The translations under genes were made by a program, and so were the position numbers. The notes beneath the pieces were generated by a model. The model was given only the letters and a program-made list of their open reading frames with translations. It searched no databases and was not told where the DNA came from. Shown here in pieces: positions 1 through 9,072 of a stretch of DNA of 64,000 bases (its first letter is position 1; the number at the start of each line of letters is the position of its first letter). The DNA lies in assembly GCF_036323475.1 (NCBI RefSeq), contig NZ_AP028934.1:1364001-1428000 (forward strand), given 5' to 3'. Origin of the DNA: Solobacterium moorei. GTDB taxonomy: Bacteria; Bacillota_I; Bacilli_A; Erysipelotrichales; Erysipelotrichaceae.

Positions 1-1
1 A

Positions 2-1882
2 TCATCTGTGGAGTGGGAACTATTAAATCCATCAAAAGCATTTGATCCTTCAACTATCTTAACAAGAGAGACGGTCGCGTACACTTTGATGAATCTAATC
101 TCAAGAACCCATGAAGGATCATCAGATCCAATTAAGGACTTACAAGACTGTAGTTATCCGGAACAGGTCAAGGCTGCTGTTGCAAGTGGTTTAATGAGCC
201 TTGATGAGCGACAACGCTTTCGTCCTAAAGAGGTAATTTCAAAAGAAGAGGCTTTTGGATATCTAACACAGGTTATTGACATTGTTAACAATCGTAAATT
301 TACCGATACAAAAACTACAGTCCAGTTAAAAGATGATGTTCAGTTTACAGATGAAGAGCCAAAACAATTTGATGAGGAAAAATTAACCGCTTTATTTAAA
401 TCAGATTCTTTGATACAAACTGGAATGTATATTACATATGATGATGCTTATTATCGTGTTTTAAAATGTGAGTATACAAATCAGGGGATTCTAACATGCT
501 TAGAACAAGTGAACATGGAAGATGTGATTGATCAGTTTGATATTCAAGGTGGCACTGATCTAGAGTTTAATCATGCAAAGATTTTTGACGGAAATGGGAA
601 TATTGTACAGGAAGGGACAGAACAGAGTCATTCTCTGTCCCTGATGTCAACTGGTCTAATCAATCATACATTTGATATGAAAGGCTTTCGTGTATCGTTA
701 AAGGGTACTACAAGTTCTCTTCGTGCGGAGGTTTCAAAACAATTACAAGTAGGTGGGCTCTTGTATGCAAATGCTACATTAGATAATTTACACATCCAAT
801 ACAAGTGGGATAAGGATGAAGACAGAATCCAATATGGCTACTTGAAAGCAGACTTCACTACTTCTGAGAATATTGGCTTACGCAATGGTATGTATAAAGA
901 GTTATATGGAGACTTCTCAAAACTAAATCCAAAAGATTTTATTAGTACAGTACAGAATATCTTTCAATCAAAACAAGAAGTTTTGACGGATACGATAACA
1001 CTATGTACAGTTAAGATTCCTTTGCCAAATGCACCAATGGTTTCGGTTGTGATGAAGATTAATTTAAATTTATATGCGACTGGTAAAGCAGAACTATCAT
1101 TTGTGCAGAATCATGTTGTAGGATGTGAAATCAGAAATGGAAATATGCGTATCATTTCTGATCATAGTAAGAAAGCTACCGCATCCATTCGGGCTGAGAC
1201 AGGTATCACGCTTGGAACTAATCTTTCACTACATGCATTCAATCAAAATGTCATGGATGCGGAAGTAGATGCAGGTGCAAAGGGTTATTTTAAAACTAGA
1301 ACATACCTATATAACGAAGAAGGGAAAGTAGAACCATATGATATTGATATACAGCCTGACTTGGTTGAAGAACTTTCAGAAGGAAACCCTAATGTCAAAG
1401 TATGTACCGAATTAAATGCGTATTGGTTATGTAATCTAAAACTCAATAGTAGCAATAGTCTTGTAGGAAGATTTGGTTTTGGTAGGAATATCGCAATTCT
1501 AAATGAATCGAATGCACCCTTGTTTCCAAAGGGGAAAGTTACCTACGAAAACTGGATGAGTGTAGATCATTGTAGTTGCGAAGATAGAGAAAAAGTACCA
1601 AATATAGAGTCAATACAAGTTAAAAAGAGAATTACTTTAAAAGATTATTCATTAATTGCTGGTGTTGGAGTTAATACACGTATACAAGTGTCAGGTCTTC
1701 CAGAAGGATATACTGTTGAAGATTTAGTATATACAAGCCAGAATACAGATATCACTGAAGTAAGTTCTGTGGGAGAAGTGATTGGTAAAAGACCAGGTGG
1801 TACAGATATTCTGATACAAACAAAAGATAAAAAGCATCTTGTGCATTGCCATATATTGGTTGTTGAGATAAATCGAAAATGA
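2..1882 (+). CDS. Surface protein with SLH-like start and Big_2-like end (5' truncated)
   Basis: The reading frame is open to the left window edge, so the true start is probably outside; the GTG at base 8 is only the first start-like codon. The first ~95 visible residues resemble S-layer-homology repeats (acidic, with 'AAVASGLM' and 'EVISKEEAFGYL'). A long middle part is not recognised. Residues ~540-620 look like a bacterial Ig-like (Big_2) fold, with 'SQNTDITEVSSVGEVIG' and 'PGGTDILI'. Known role of these modules: cell-surface attachment and display. The gene overlaps the EssC-like ATPase gene by four bases (ATGA), so it belongs to the secretion operon and may be an accessory or substrate protein (inference). 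No export signal is visible because the N-terminus is missing. Confidence 0.6.
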   Translation, partial: SSVEWELLNPSKAFDPSTILTRETVAYTLMNLISRTHEGSSDPIKDLQDCSYPEQVKAAVASGLMSLDERQRFRPKEVISKEEAFGYLTQVIDIVNNRKFTDTKTTVQLKDDVQFTDEEPKQFDEEKLTALFKSDSLIQTGMYITYDDAYYRVLKCEYTNQGILTCLEQVNMEDVIDQFDIQGGTDLEFNHAKIFDGNGNIVQEGTEQSHSLSLMSTGLINHTFDMKGFRVSLKGTTSSLRAEVSKQLQVGGLLYANATLDNLHIQYKWDKDEDRIQYGYLKADFTTSENIGLRNGMYKELYGDFSKLNPKDFISTVQNIFQSKQEVLTDTITLCTVKIPLPNAPMVSVVMKINLNLYATGKAELSFVQNHVVGCEIRNGNMRIISDHSKKATASIRAETGITLGTNLSLHAFNQNVMDAEVDAGAKGYFKTRTYLYNEEGKVEPYDIDIQPDLVEELSEGNPNVKVCTELNAYWLCNLKLNSSNSLVGRFGFGRNIAILNESNAPLFPKGKVTYENWMSVDHCSCEDREKVPNIESIQVKKRITLKDYSLIAGVGVNTRIQVSGLPEGYTVEDLVYTSQNTDITEVSSVGEVIGKRPGGTDILIQTKDKKHLVHCHILVVEINRK

Positions 1883-4800
1883 TTTTATATACCGAGTATA
1901 AAGATGAATTATGTTTGATATTGGTTGATGAGAATCGAGTAGAACATACAATATTCGGTTCTCATTTTACGTTATATCAGAAGGATAATTGTGTTGTAAT
2001 ACAAATCATTGAAGATGGTGTTTCTTATTTGTTGTATCACGAACAATCGTGTTTGATTCACGACATACGGTTTACTGCTATAGCTTTACTACAAGGTTGG
2101 AATCAATATAAGCCATATCTTTATCAGGATACGATAGTCATTGGTACAGTCATGAATGATATAACCGTTTCTACAGAACTATTAAATCGAAACGCAATTA
2201 CAATACATTTCGTTACAAAAGAAATTGAAGTGGATTCTTCCATTCATGCATATATGAATCAAAAGCGTATACATAATGTGTTTTATAAAGCAGGCGATTT
2301 ACTTGAAACATATTATCTACGAATTCAATTTGAGGATGATTTTATCATTGTAAATCAACCATCAAATAGCAATTGTCACTTAAGCTACTTTACTCCTGAG
2401 ACAACTGTATTATCTCCAATTAAATACGTAGAAAAAACAACAATCTATCAACCAGAAGTAGTCAATGAATATATATTGACAGTAGAAGAGCCTGAACATA
2501 TCAGTCATTACGAAAAAAGGTCTGTTATCTTCTCTGTAGGTCCAGCAATCACAATGAGTTTAGCATCCATGAGTGGTGCTTCCATCTCTATGTATCGCGG
2601 ATATATGAATGGTAGAGAGCTATTAGATATGTTACCGATGATTCTACTACCAAGTATGATGTTGTTAAGTACAATTCTTTGGAATCCCTTGCAGCAACTA
2701 CATGAGAAAAGAGAAAATCAGAAAAAGATAAGCATACGTAAAATGGAATATGAAGCTTACCTTGAACAATTAAAATCTAATATCGATAGAATTTACCAAT
2801 CATATATTAGTTCTACAATGAAACTATGTGTAAATAATGGTCAGGTATTACAACAACTATATCCTAAATGTATTTATCTTCCACTTGGTCATGCAAAAGG
2901 AGTTATCAAATATGTTTTTGAAAAGTCATTCCAATTTCAAAAAAATGATATTGCGTTTCAACAACATTTCAATGAAATTGTTAATTATGCAAGTTCGTTA
3001 GATGCACCATATCTTCTAAAGCTTCAAAGTGGTAATCATGTTGTTTTACATCAATTAGATGAATTTGTAGTTGATGCGCTTAGGTATATTTCTATGTCTT
3101 ATCGACCGCAGGATGTACTGATTTCTTGTCTAATTGATGCGAAAGATTTTATTCACTTTAGTTGGTTAAAAAAGATACCGCATATTTATCATAATGGTTT
3201 ACGTTGTATTTCTTCTTCAATCCATGACTTAAATGCAAAGACGCAAAACTTCATAGGTATAAAAGTATTGTTTAATTTTACGAATCAGTATCTCAGTGAA
3301 TTTAAAGAATGGATTACATTTGATACCATAGAACACTATCATGTGACACATTTACTGAATAGAGAAGGAGATATAGTTATCGTTCGTAATCACGAACAAA
3401 AGACAGTACATCGGTGTAAAGATTTCTATGAACGAATAAAAATTGATACACAACAAACATTGTTTTCTAAATATCATCTTACAACAAACAATCATTCTTT
3501 CTTTTCGATGTATGACGTTGATACGATTGAGGAATTAAATATTAGCGAAAGATGGTGCAATAGTGATATAGCAAAGTCAATGCAAATCCGTTTGGGGAAG
3601 GATGCCTATAATCAACCAATCTACTTTGATTTACATGAATGCAAGGATGGCCCGCATGGATTAATTGCAGGTACAACAGGCAGTGGAAAGAGTGAATTAA
3701 TTACAACATTACTTTTATCTTTGGCTATCTCTTTTTCCCCTAAGAACTTACAAATAGTATTAATTGATTTTAAAGGTGGTGGTGCTGGGTCTGTATTATG
3801 TTTAAAAGGACATGAATTACCGCATATTTGTGGCAATCTATCAAATCTTGATGTGGATGATATGAAACGTTCCTTACATGCACTAAAGAATATTTGTTCG
3901 TTTCGCGAAAAACTATTTAGAGAAGTATCCAATCATCTAGGATATCCAGTAATAAACTTAAACGCATATCGTAAGGCAATTTCAACAAATAGTGAATATC
4001 CTTCTTTAGCTGAACTTGTGATTGTAGTAGATGAATTTGCGGAACTTAAAAGAGAAAGACCAGAGTTTCTTGAGGAGCTGATTGTCGTTGCACGTATAGG
4101 AAGATCGTTGGGTATACATTTGATACTGGCAACACAAAAACCAGCAGGAATTGTAAATGATCAAATATGGGCAAATACGAACTTCCGTATATGTATGCGT
4201 GTTGCAGAGCGACAAGATTCAATGGAGCTTCTACATGATGCTAGAGCTGCTTCTTTACAAAAACCAGGAGAGTTCTATTTATCTAATGCAGGTGGGATTC
4301 AATATGGTATAGCAGGATACGCACATGCAAAGAAAGAACCGATACGGCATATCGAAATCTTAGATCAAGAAGGAAATATTGAAGCATCTTCTTCCTTTCA
4401 AAAGCGTCAACCAGCACAGATAACGCAAGTATTAAATGAAATACGTAAACTACATCCAAAATGTGTAAAACAATTATGGTTAAATCCTTTACCGTTATAT
4501 CCAGTTGATTTTGATGCAGAATTTTCAATTGGCTATATAGATGATTACTATTTATTTGAACAGCCAAAACTTATTTTAGATTTTAATGGTCATACTAGTT
4601 ATTTGTTTGTTGGTAAATCATATCAAGAAAGAGAGAATCTTATTCAACTCTTGTTGTATCGAATGGGTGAAAGAAACCAACATGTATTTATGATTGATGA
4701 TTTGTTTTGTAAAAATACAAGTGAAATAAATCTAATTCATTCAGATGAAGTAGATAACGTGTGTGAGTTATTTAGAAATCTACAAGATAGACAAGGTTCG

Positions 4801-5121
4801 TATTTGTTAATTACAGATTTGACAATATTTTTACAGAATGATTTCTATAAAGAACTTTTAATTAAACTTCTAGAAACAAATCAAAAGTATAATATTCACT
4901 TGGTAATATTAAATCAAAGTGTGGTAAATGTACCGTATCGCATTTTAACTCTTATTTCTTCTAAGATTAGTTTAAGCAATGATAACGTACAAGAAATACA
5001 AGCACTATTTTCTACTACGGAAAAATGTATTCAAAAGAAACCTGGTTATGGATTAGTGATGTTGCACCAACATGTACTTGAATGTAGTTTTTTTCAGATG
5101 GGAGATATTCATGGGTCGTAG
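1879..5121 (+). CDS. essC: EssC/YukB-like FtsK-SpoIIIE ATPase of a type VII secretion system, shortened
   Basis: The 1080-residue protein has an EssC layout. An FHA-like N-terminal half is followed by two hydrophobic segments around residues 215-275 and a coiled stretch (HEKRENQKK). An FtsK-type ATPase domain follows, with Walker A GTTGSGKSE near residue 600, IVLIDFKGGG, and Walker B LVIVVDEFAEL. A second ATPase-like domain (from ~residue 895) has a degenerate P-loop (LFVGKSYQEREN). EssC proteins are usually ~1450-1500 residues with three ATPase domains, so the third appears to be missing here. The family powers export of WXG100 proteins across the membrane. It starts inside the stop of the upstream gene and overlaps the YukD-like gene, so the three are one operon. 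No WXG100 gene is seen in the window. Confidence 0.85.
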   Translation: MILYTEYKDELCLILVDENRVEHTIFGSHFTLYQKDNCVVIQIIEDGVSYLLYHEQSCLIHDIRFTAIALLQGWNQYKPYLYQDTIVIGTVMNDITVSTELLNRNAITIHFVTKEIEVDSSIHAYMNQKRIHNVFYKAGDLLETYYLRIQFEDDFIIVNQPSNSNCHLSYFTPETTVLSPIKYVEKTTIYQPEVVNEYILTVEEPEHISHYEKRSVIFSVGPAITMSLASMSGASISMYRGYMNGRELLDMLPMILLPSMMLLSTILWNPLQQLHEKRENQKKISIRKMEYEAYLEQLKSNIDRIYQSYISSTMKLCVNNGQVLQQLYPKCIYLPLGHAKGVIKYVFEKSFQFQKNDIAFQQHFNEIVNYASSLDAPYLLKLQSGNHVVLHQLDEFVVDALRYISMSYRPQDVLISCLIDAKDFIHFSWLKKIPHIYHNGLRCISSSIHDLNAKTQNFIGIKVLFNFTNQYLSEFKEWITFDTIEHYHVTHLLNREGDIVIVRNHEQKTVHRCKDFYERIKIDTQQTLFSKYHLTTNNHSFFSMYDVDTIEELNISERWCNSDIAKSMQIRLGKDAYNQPIYFDLHECKDGPHGLIAGTTGSGKSELITTLLLSLAISFSPKNLQIVLIDFKGGGAGSVLCLKGHELPHICGNLSNLDVDDMKRSLHALKNICSFREKLFREVSNHLGYPVINLNAYRKAISTNSEYPSLAELVIVVDEFAELKRERPEFLEELIVVARIGRSLGIHLILATQKPAGIVNDQIWANTNFRICMRVAERQDSMELLHDARAASLQKPGEFYLSNAGGIQYGIAGYAHAKKEPIRHIEILDQEGNIEASSSFQKRQPAQITQVLNEIRKLHPKCVKQLWLNPLPLYPVDFDAEFSIGYIDDYYLFEQPKLILDFNGHTSYLFVGKSYQERENLIQLLLYRMGERNQHVFMIDDLFCKNTSEINLIHSDEVDNVCELFRNLQDRQGSYLLITDLTIFLQNDFYKELLIKLLETNQKYNIHLVILNQSVVNVPYRILTLISSKISLSNDNVQEIQALFSTTEKCIQKKPGYGLVMLHQHVLECSFFQMGDIHGS

Positions 5122-5371
5122 TGATACTCTATGTATCTATATTCAGTTTTCAATCATAAGAAGGGAATATGAATGTAGAGTCAATTTAGATAATCATTTT
5201 CAGGATATTTTAGAACAATTATTTATATTAAAGGGTCAGGATTTTAGGTGTACGTATCAGATATCAGACGTACCAATCATTCGATGTGTAGATACGAATC
5301 AATATTGTTTGTCGAATGAATCGCTAAGAACTTTACGTGTAAAAGAGGGTATGACTTTCAAGGTTTATTGA
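5111..5371 (+). CDS. YukD/EsaB-like ubiquitin-fold protein of type VII secretion
   Basis: This 86-residue protein starts at the ATG at 5111, which has a GGGAG ribosome site just upstream and lies inside the end of essC; a longer frame from 5072 lacks such a site. Length, the final 'LRTLRVKEGMTFKVY' and the position next to an EssC-type ATPase fit the YukD/EsaB family, small ubiquitin-like cytosolic partners of type VII secretion. Sequence similarity is weak, so the call rests partly on context. It is the last gene of the operon. Confidence 0.6.
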   Translation: MGRSDTLCIYIQFSIIRREYECRVNLDNHFQDILEQLFILKGQDFRCTYQISDVPIIRCVDTNQYCLSNESLRTLRVKEGMTFKVY

Positions 5372-5406
5372 ACGGTGTTAAAATACTGGCATGGAGGCTT
5401 ATTTAT

Positions 5407-7104
5407 ATGACAAAATTTAATGATATGAAATATACCCGTCCTAACTTTGAAGAAACAAAGGCTAAGATGGAAGAACTTGTTTCAGAGATGAAACAGGCGA
5501 AGGATGCTGCAACATTTTTAGACGCATTCTGGCGTATGAACAAGTTGCGTCGTCATTTATATACAATGATTACACTTGTTAATATTCGTCACAGTATCAA
5601 TACAGCTGATGAGTTTTATGATGCGGAAAATAACTATTGGGATGAGACGGGTCCACAGTATTCTGTAATTGAAAACGAATTAGTAAAGGCAGTATTAGAG
5701 GCACCATTTAGAGAAGAATTATTAAAGGAAATTCCAGAGACATACTTCCAATTGAGTGAATGTTCTTTAAAGTCATTTGATCCTCGCATTGTTCCACTCA
5801 TGATTGAGGAAAATAAACTTACTAGTGAGTATGGAAAATTAAAGGCTTCTGCGAAGATCGAGTTTGATGGTGAAGTATTAAACCTTTCTGAAATCAGTGC
5901 TAAGGTTGATACACCTGATCGTGAAGTTCGTCGTAAGGCTTATGAAGCAAAGATGGCTTGGTTTAAGGAACATTCTGCTGAATTTGATGAAATCTACGAC
6001 AAGTTAGTAAAGGTTCGTCATCAGATGGCGAAAGAGCTTGGCTATGAAAATTACATTCAATTAGGTTACTATCGTATGAATCGTTTAGACTACAACGCAG
6101 ATATGGTGGCAAGATATCGTAAACAGATTCTTGACTATGTAACACCAGCGGCAGGTCGCTTATTTGAAAAGCAGAGAAAGCGTATTGGCTATGATAAGCT
6201 TGCTTACTATGACTTAGGTTTCTCCTTTAAGTCAGGCAATGCAAAGCCACATGGTACAGCAGAAGAATTAGTAGAGTATGCAGTGAAGATGTATCATGAG
6301 ATGTCACCTGAAACTGGCAAGTTCATTGATGTAATGAACTCAAATCAGTTATGGGATCTCGTAAGCCGTCCAAATAAGCAGATGGGTGGATATGAAACTG
6401 AAATTTATGAGTATGATGTACCATTTATCTTTAGCAATTTTAATGGAACATCTGGCGACGTTGATGTCTTAACTCACGAAGCAGGACACGCTTTCCAAGC
6501 ATACTTATCTGATCAGATTGAATTAATTGATGTAAAATGTCCAACAATGGAATCTGCAGAAATCGACTCCATGTCTATGGAATTCTTTGCGTATCCTTGG
6601 ATGGAGTTATTCTTTAAGGAAGAAACAGAGAAGTATAAGTTCTCTCATATGGCTGGTACAATTACATTCTTGCCATACGGTGCATTAGTGGATCATTACC
6701 AACATGAAGTATATGAACATCCAGAGATGACACCAGCAGAGCGTAAGGCATGCTGGAGAAGATTAGAAAAGATGTATATGCCTTATAAGGATTATGAAGA
6801 TTGCGATATCTTGGAAGAAGGTACATGGTGGTACCAACAGGGTCATATTTTCGAAAGCCCATTCTACTATATTGACTATACATTAGCACAAGTATGTGCT
6901 CAGCAGTTCTATATTCGTATGGATAAGAAGGATCCTACATACTGGGAAGACTATAAGAAGTTGTGCAGACTTGGTGGTACATTATCCTTTACAAAGCTTG
7001 TAAAGGAAGTGGGTATTCGTGTTCCATTTGAAGAAGGAACAGTGAAGGAAATTATTACTTACCTAGAAAATCATCTCAATAGTATTGATGATACAGCGTT
7101 ATAG
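5407..7104 (+). CDS. M3-family oligoendopeptidase (PepF type)
   Basis: A cytosolic zinc metallopeptidase of about 565 residues that cuts short peptides. The zinc motif HEAGH is seen in 'LTHEAGHAFQAYL', followed ~25 residues later by the third ligand region 'ESAEIDSMSMEFFA', as in family M3. The start at 5407 is chosen because a GGAGG site precedes it by 8 bases; a frame 39 bases longer lacks one. Length matches clostridial M3 oligoendopeptidases. It is monocistronic, with a hairpin terminator after it. An antisense-oriented lysine riboswitch transcript ends just beyond its 3' end. Confidence 0.93.
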   Translation: MTKFNDMKYTRPNFEETKAKMEELVSEMKQAKDAATFLDAFWRMNKLRRHLYTMITLVNIRHSINTADEFYDAENNYWDETGPQYSVIENELVKAVLEAPFREELLKEIPETYFQLSECSLKSFDPRIVPLMIEENKLTSEYGKLKASAKIEFDGEVLNLSEISAKVDTPDREVRRKAYEAKMAWFKEHSAEFDEIYDKLVKVRHQMAKELGYENYIQLGYYRMNRLDYNADMVARYRKQILDYVTPAAGRLFEKQRKRIGYDKLAYYDLGFSFKSGNAKPHGTAEELVEYAVKMYHEMSPETGKFIDVMNSNQLWDLVSRPNKQMGGYETEIYEYDVPFIFSNFNGTSGDVDVLTHEAGHAFQAYLSDQIELIDVKCPTMESAEIDSMSMEFFAYPWMELFFKEETEKYKFSHMAGTITFLPYGALVDHYQHEVYEHPEMTPAERKACWRRLEKMYMPYKDYEDCDILEEGTWWYQQGHIFESPFYYIDYTLAQVCAQQFYIRMDKKDPTYWEDYKKLCRLGGTLSFTKLVKEVGIRVPFEEGTVKEIITYLENHLNSIDDTAL

Positions 7105-7111
7105 CTAAACG

Positions 7112-7145
7112 AAAAGGACTTGCATGCATGCAAGCCCTTTTATTA
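7112..7145. terminator. Rho-independent terminator of the M3 peptidase gene, probably bidirectional
   Basis: An 11-bp stem with one mismatch (AAAGG-A-CTTGC pairing with GCAAG-C-CCTTT) is closed by a short TGCA-rich loop and followed by T residues. The complementary strand also shows a stem followed by TTTT, so it can stop transcripts arriving from the right as well. Confidence 0.8.
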
Positions 7146-7159
7146 AGCGTTTAATAAAT

Positions 7160-7186
7160 AAAACCCACATGTAACATAGGGGTTTT
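7160..7186 (-). terminator. Terminator following the lysine riboswitch
   Basis: On the minus strand AAAACCC and GGGTTTT form a perfect 7-bp stem around a 13-base loop, followed by TTTTATTTATT. It follows the L-box aptamer directly, as expected for the expression platform of a lysine riboswitch that ends transcription when lysine is bound. Confidence 0.75.
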
Positions 7187-7196
7187 GTAATAATAA

Positions 7197-7360
7197 GTCA
7201 TAGCGCCACTTCATGTTCATGAAGGAGTGATATAGATATTCTCTATATCCCCACGAGATAAACTTGCCAGTTTATACGTTCGGCGACAGTTACCTTTCGT
7301 ACATATCATCGCTTGCTAGTTCCATACAGTACTCTTTTGCGTTGCTACCTCTATTCGGTT
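7197..7360 (-). ncRNA. Lysine riboswitch (L box) with no downstream gene
   Basis: Read on the minus strand, the region carries the L-box landmarks in order: ATAGAGGTAGCAACGC, AGAGTA, GAAAGG, CGCCGAA, a P4-like hairpin ATAAACT/AGTTTAT, a second hairpin GATATAG/CTATATC, and the closing GTGGCGCTAT that pairs with the first block. This order and wording match the known lysC-type lysine aptamer. A terminator follows at once. Downstream on the same strand there is only the antisense of the peptidase gene and that gene's bidirectional terminator, so no lysine gene is controlled in cis within this window. Confidence 0.85.
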
Positions 7361-7374
7361 TTTACGTTAAATAT

Positions 7375-7401
7375 ACTCTTACATTTGAAATTGAATGTCA
7401 A
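7375..7401 (-). promoter_or_regulatory. Candidate promoter of the lysine riboswitch transcript
   Basis: A consensus -35 hexamer TTGACA (minus strand, 7396-7401) overlaps the end of the TtcA-like gene. A TATATT -10-like hexamer lies about 20 bases downstream; the spacing is long, so the -10 is uncertain. If real, the riboswitch RNA is made independently of the upstream gene. Confidence 0.45.
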
Positions 7402-7402
7402 G

Positions 7403-8170
7403 TTATTTATTTGAATTTTCCCATTCTTCGCCTTTGACCCAGAGTTTGATTTGTTCTTGGTTGGATAAGGAAGTTAGGAAGTTCTTTTTTGCAAATGGAT
7501 ATGTTTGATATATATTTGCTAGTAATTCTTTTGTATCTTGACGCTTTGTAAAGCCATCATTAGGACAAGTACTCTTTACAACAGGTAACTGTTCGTGTCT
7601 AACAGTATTTTTGATTTCATCCTCATAGACATACACAAACGGACGGATGAAACCCATACCAGTATTCTTGAGATACATTGCAGGTGTGAAGGTTGAGATA
7701 CGTCCTCCATAGATCATGTTCATAAACAAGGTTTCAATTGCGTCATCAGCGTGATGTGCAAAGGCTGTCTTATTACAGTTATATTCTTGTGCTGCTTTGA
7801 CGATCGCTCCTTTTTTAAGGGTTGAGCAGAGTGAACATTGGATGTTTCCGTTTTTCTTGCTAGGGTGCAACTGTAAAATATCATAGAGTTTTGTAGGATA
7901 GTCGATATATTCGATATTATGTTTCTTCATAAACTTACGTACTTCTGTAAAGTCCATATCAGAAAAGCCCATCTCAAGATGAATTCCAATAACAGAGAAT
8001 TCTTTTCCACTTATGCGTTTTGCGGCTTTTTGGTAAATGGATAGTGCATATAGTAGTAGGATGCTATCTTTACCACCTGAGACGCCGACACAAATACGGT
8101 CTCCATTTTGGATTAAGTTATAATCTGTATCTGCTTTATAGATAGCACCTATAATCTTTTTTAGTGACAT
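7403..8170 (-). CDS. TtcA-like tRNA thiolation PP-loop ATPase
   Basis: The 255-residue protein has the PP-loop 'GVSGGKDS' near residue 30, a CSLC cysteine pair near residue 117 and a further cysteine in 'STCPND', the arrangement of TtcA-type enzymes that adenylate a tRNA base and exchange oxygen for sulfur using an iron-sulfur cluster. The specific base (C32 in TtcA) is inferred from family. It has a GAGGAG ribosome site and a divergent promoter shared with truB. The lysine riboswitch lies directly after its stop codon. Confidence 0.8.
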   Translation of the reverse strand: MSLKKIIGAIYKADTDYNLIQNGDRICVGVSGGKDSILLLYALSIYQKAAKRISGKEFSVIGIHLEMGFSDMDFTEVRKFMKKHNIEYIDYPTKLYDILQLHPSKKNGNIQCSLCSTLKKGAIVKAAQEYNCNKTAFAHHADDAIETLFMNMIYGGRISTFTPAMYLKNTGMGFIRPFVYVYEDEIKNTVRHEQLPVVKSTCPNDGFTKRQDTKELLANIYQTYPFAKKNFLTSLSNQEQIKLWVKGEEWENSNK

Positions 8171-8189
8171 AATATACGCTCCTCAAACT

Positions 8190-8218
8190 TTGCTATTATA
8201 TCATGATGTTGCTATAAT
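8190..8218 (+). promoter_or_regulatory. Divergent promoter region of truB and the TtcA-like gene
   Basis: For truB: TTGCTA, a 17-base spacer, then an extended -10 TGCTATAAT ending at 8218, only 11 bases before the ATG. For the minus-strand gene, a TATAAT on the opposite strand (8193-8198) overlaps truB's -35, so the two promoters compete for the same DNA. Confidence 0.65.
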
Positions 8219-8229
8219 ATTAACGCTAT

Positions 8230-9072
8230 ATGGATGCAGTGATACTACTAAATAAACCGGCGGGAATGACGTCGTTTGATGCCGTTGCTAAATGCCGTAA
8301 GATATTTCATGAACGTAAGATTGGTCATACAGGGACACTAGACCCTGAAGCTTCTGGGCTGATGATTATTTTGCTTGGTAAATATACCAAGCTTTTACCG
8401 TATTGTGTAAAGAATCATAAAGCATACCAAGCTACATTAAAATTTGGTGAGATGACAGATACTGAGGATGTTTGGGGTACAGTTGTTCAAACAAAGACTC
8501 CAACGATTCACACGGAAGAAGAAATCGCAAAGGCAGTTCAATCACTGACAGGCGATATCTTACAAGTACCACCAATGTATTCGGCACTCAAAAAAGATGG
8601 TAAGAAACTATATGAATATGCTCGTCAAGGGATTGAGATTGAGCGTGAAGCTAGACCTGTACACATCTCTTCGTTAAAAGTAGAGAAGATTGATGAATTA
8701 AACTATCGTATGAATGCAGTGGTATCTTCAGGTACATATATTCGTACATTGATTGCGGACTTTGGAAAACAATTAGATGAGCTTGCTATCATGGCATCTC
8801 TAGTTCGTACTAAGATAGAACATCTTTCTATTGAAGAAGCTTGTACGTTTGAAGGTTTAGAATCTGGTAAGGCATTCTTATCACCAATACAGGTGATTGA
8901 CCCAACATATAAGATTGTTGAAACGGATCGTGTAGCGGATATTAAGAATGGTAAGCGTATCAAATTAGATATCACTGATCCACAAGTGATCTTTACATCG
9001 AATGGTGAGTTGTTAGCGGCTTATGCATTACAAGAAGATGGATTGTATCATTGTTTAAGAGGTTTATTTTAA
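8230..9072 (+). CDS. truB: tRNA pseudouridine(55) synthase TruB
   Basis: Converts U55 of tRNA T-loops to pseudouridine. The 280-residue protein shows 'LNKPAGMTSFDAV' at the start and the catalytic motif 'GHTGTLDPEASGL' (Asp near residue 40), plus the PUA-like tail typical of Firmicutes TruB. There is no Shine-Dalgarno sequence before the ATG, and the -10 box is only 11 bases away, so the mRNA may be leaderless. Its stop overlaps the ribF start by one base (TAATG), as in the common truB-ribF pair. Confidence 0.95.
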   Translation: MDAVILLNKPAGMTSFDAVAKCRKIFHERKIGHTGTLDPEASGLMIILLGKYTKLLPYCVKNHKAYQATLKFGEMTDTEDVWGTVVQTKTPTIHTEEEIAKAVQSLTGDILQVPPMYSALKKDGKKLYEYARQGIEIEREARPVHISSLKVEKIDELNYRMNAVVSSGTYIRTLIADFGKQLDELAIMASLVRTKIEHLSIEEACTFEGLESGKAFLSPIQVIDPTYKIVETDRVADIKNGKRIKLDITDPQVIFTSNGELLAAYALQEDGLYHCLRGLF

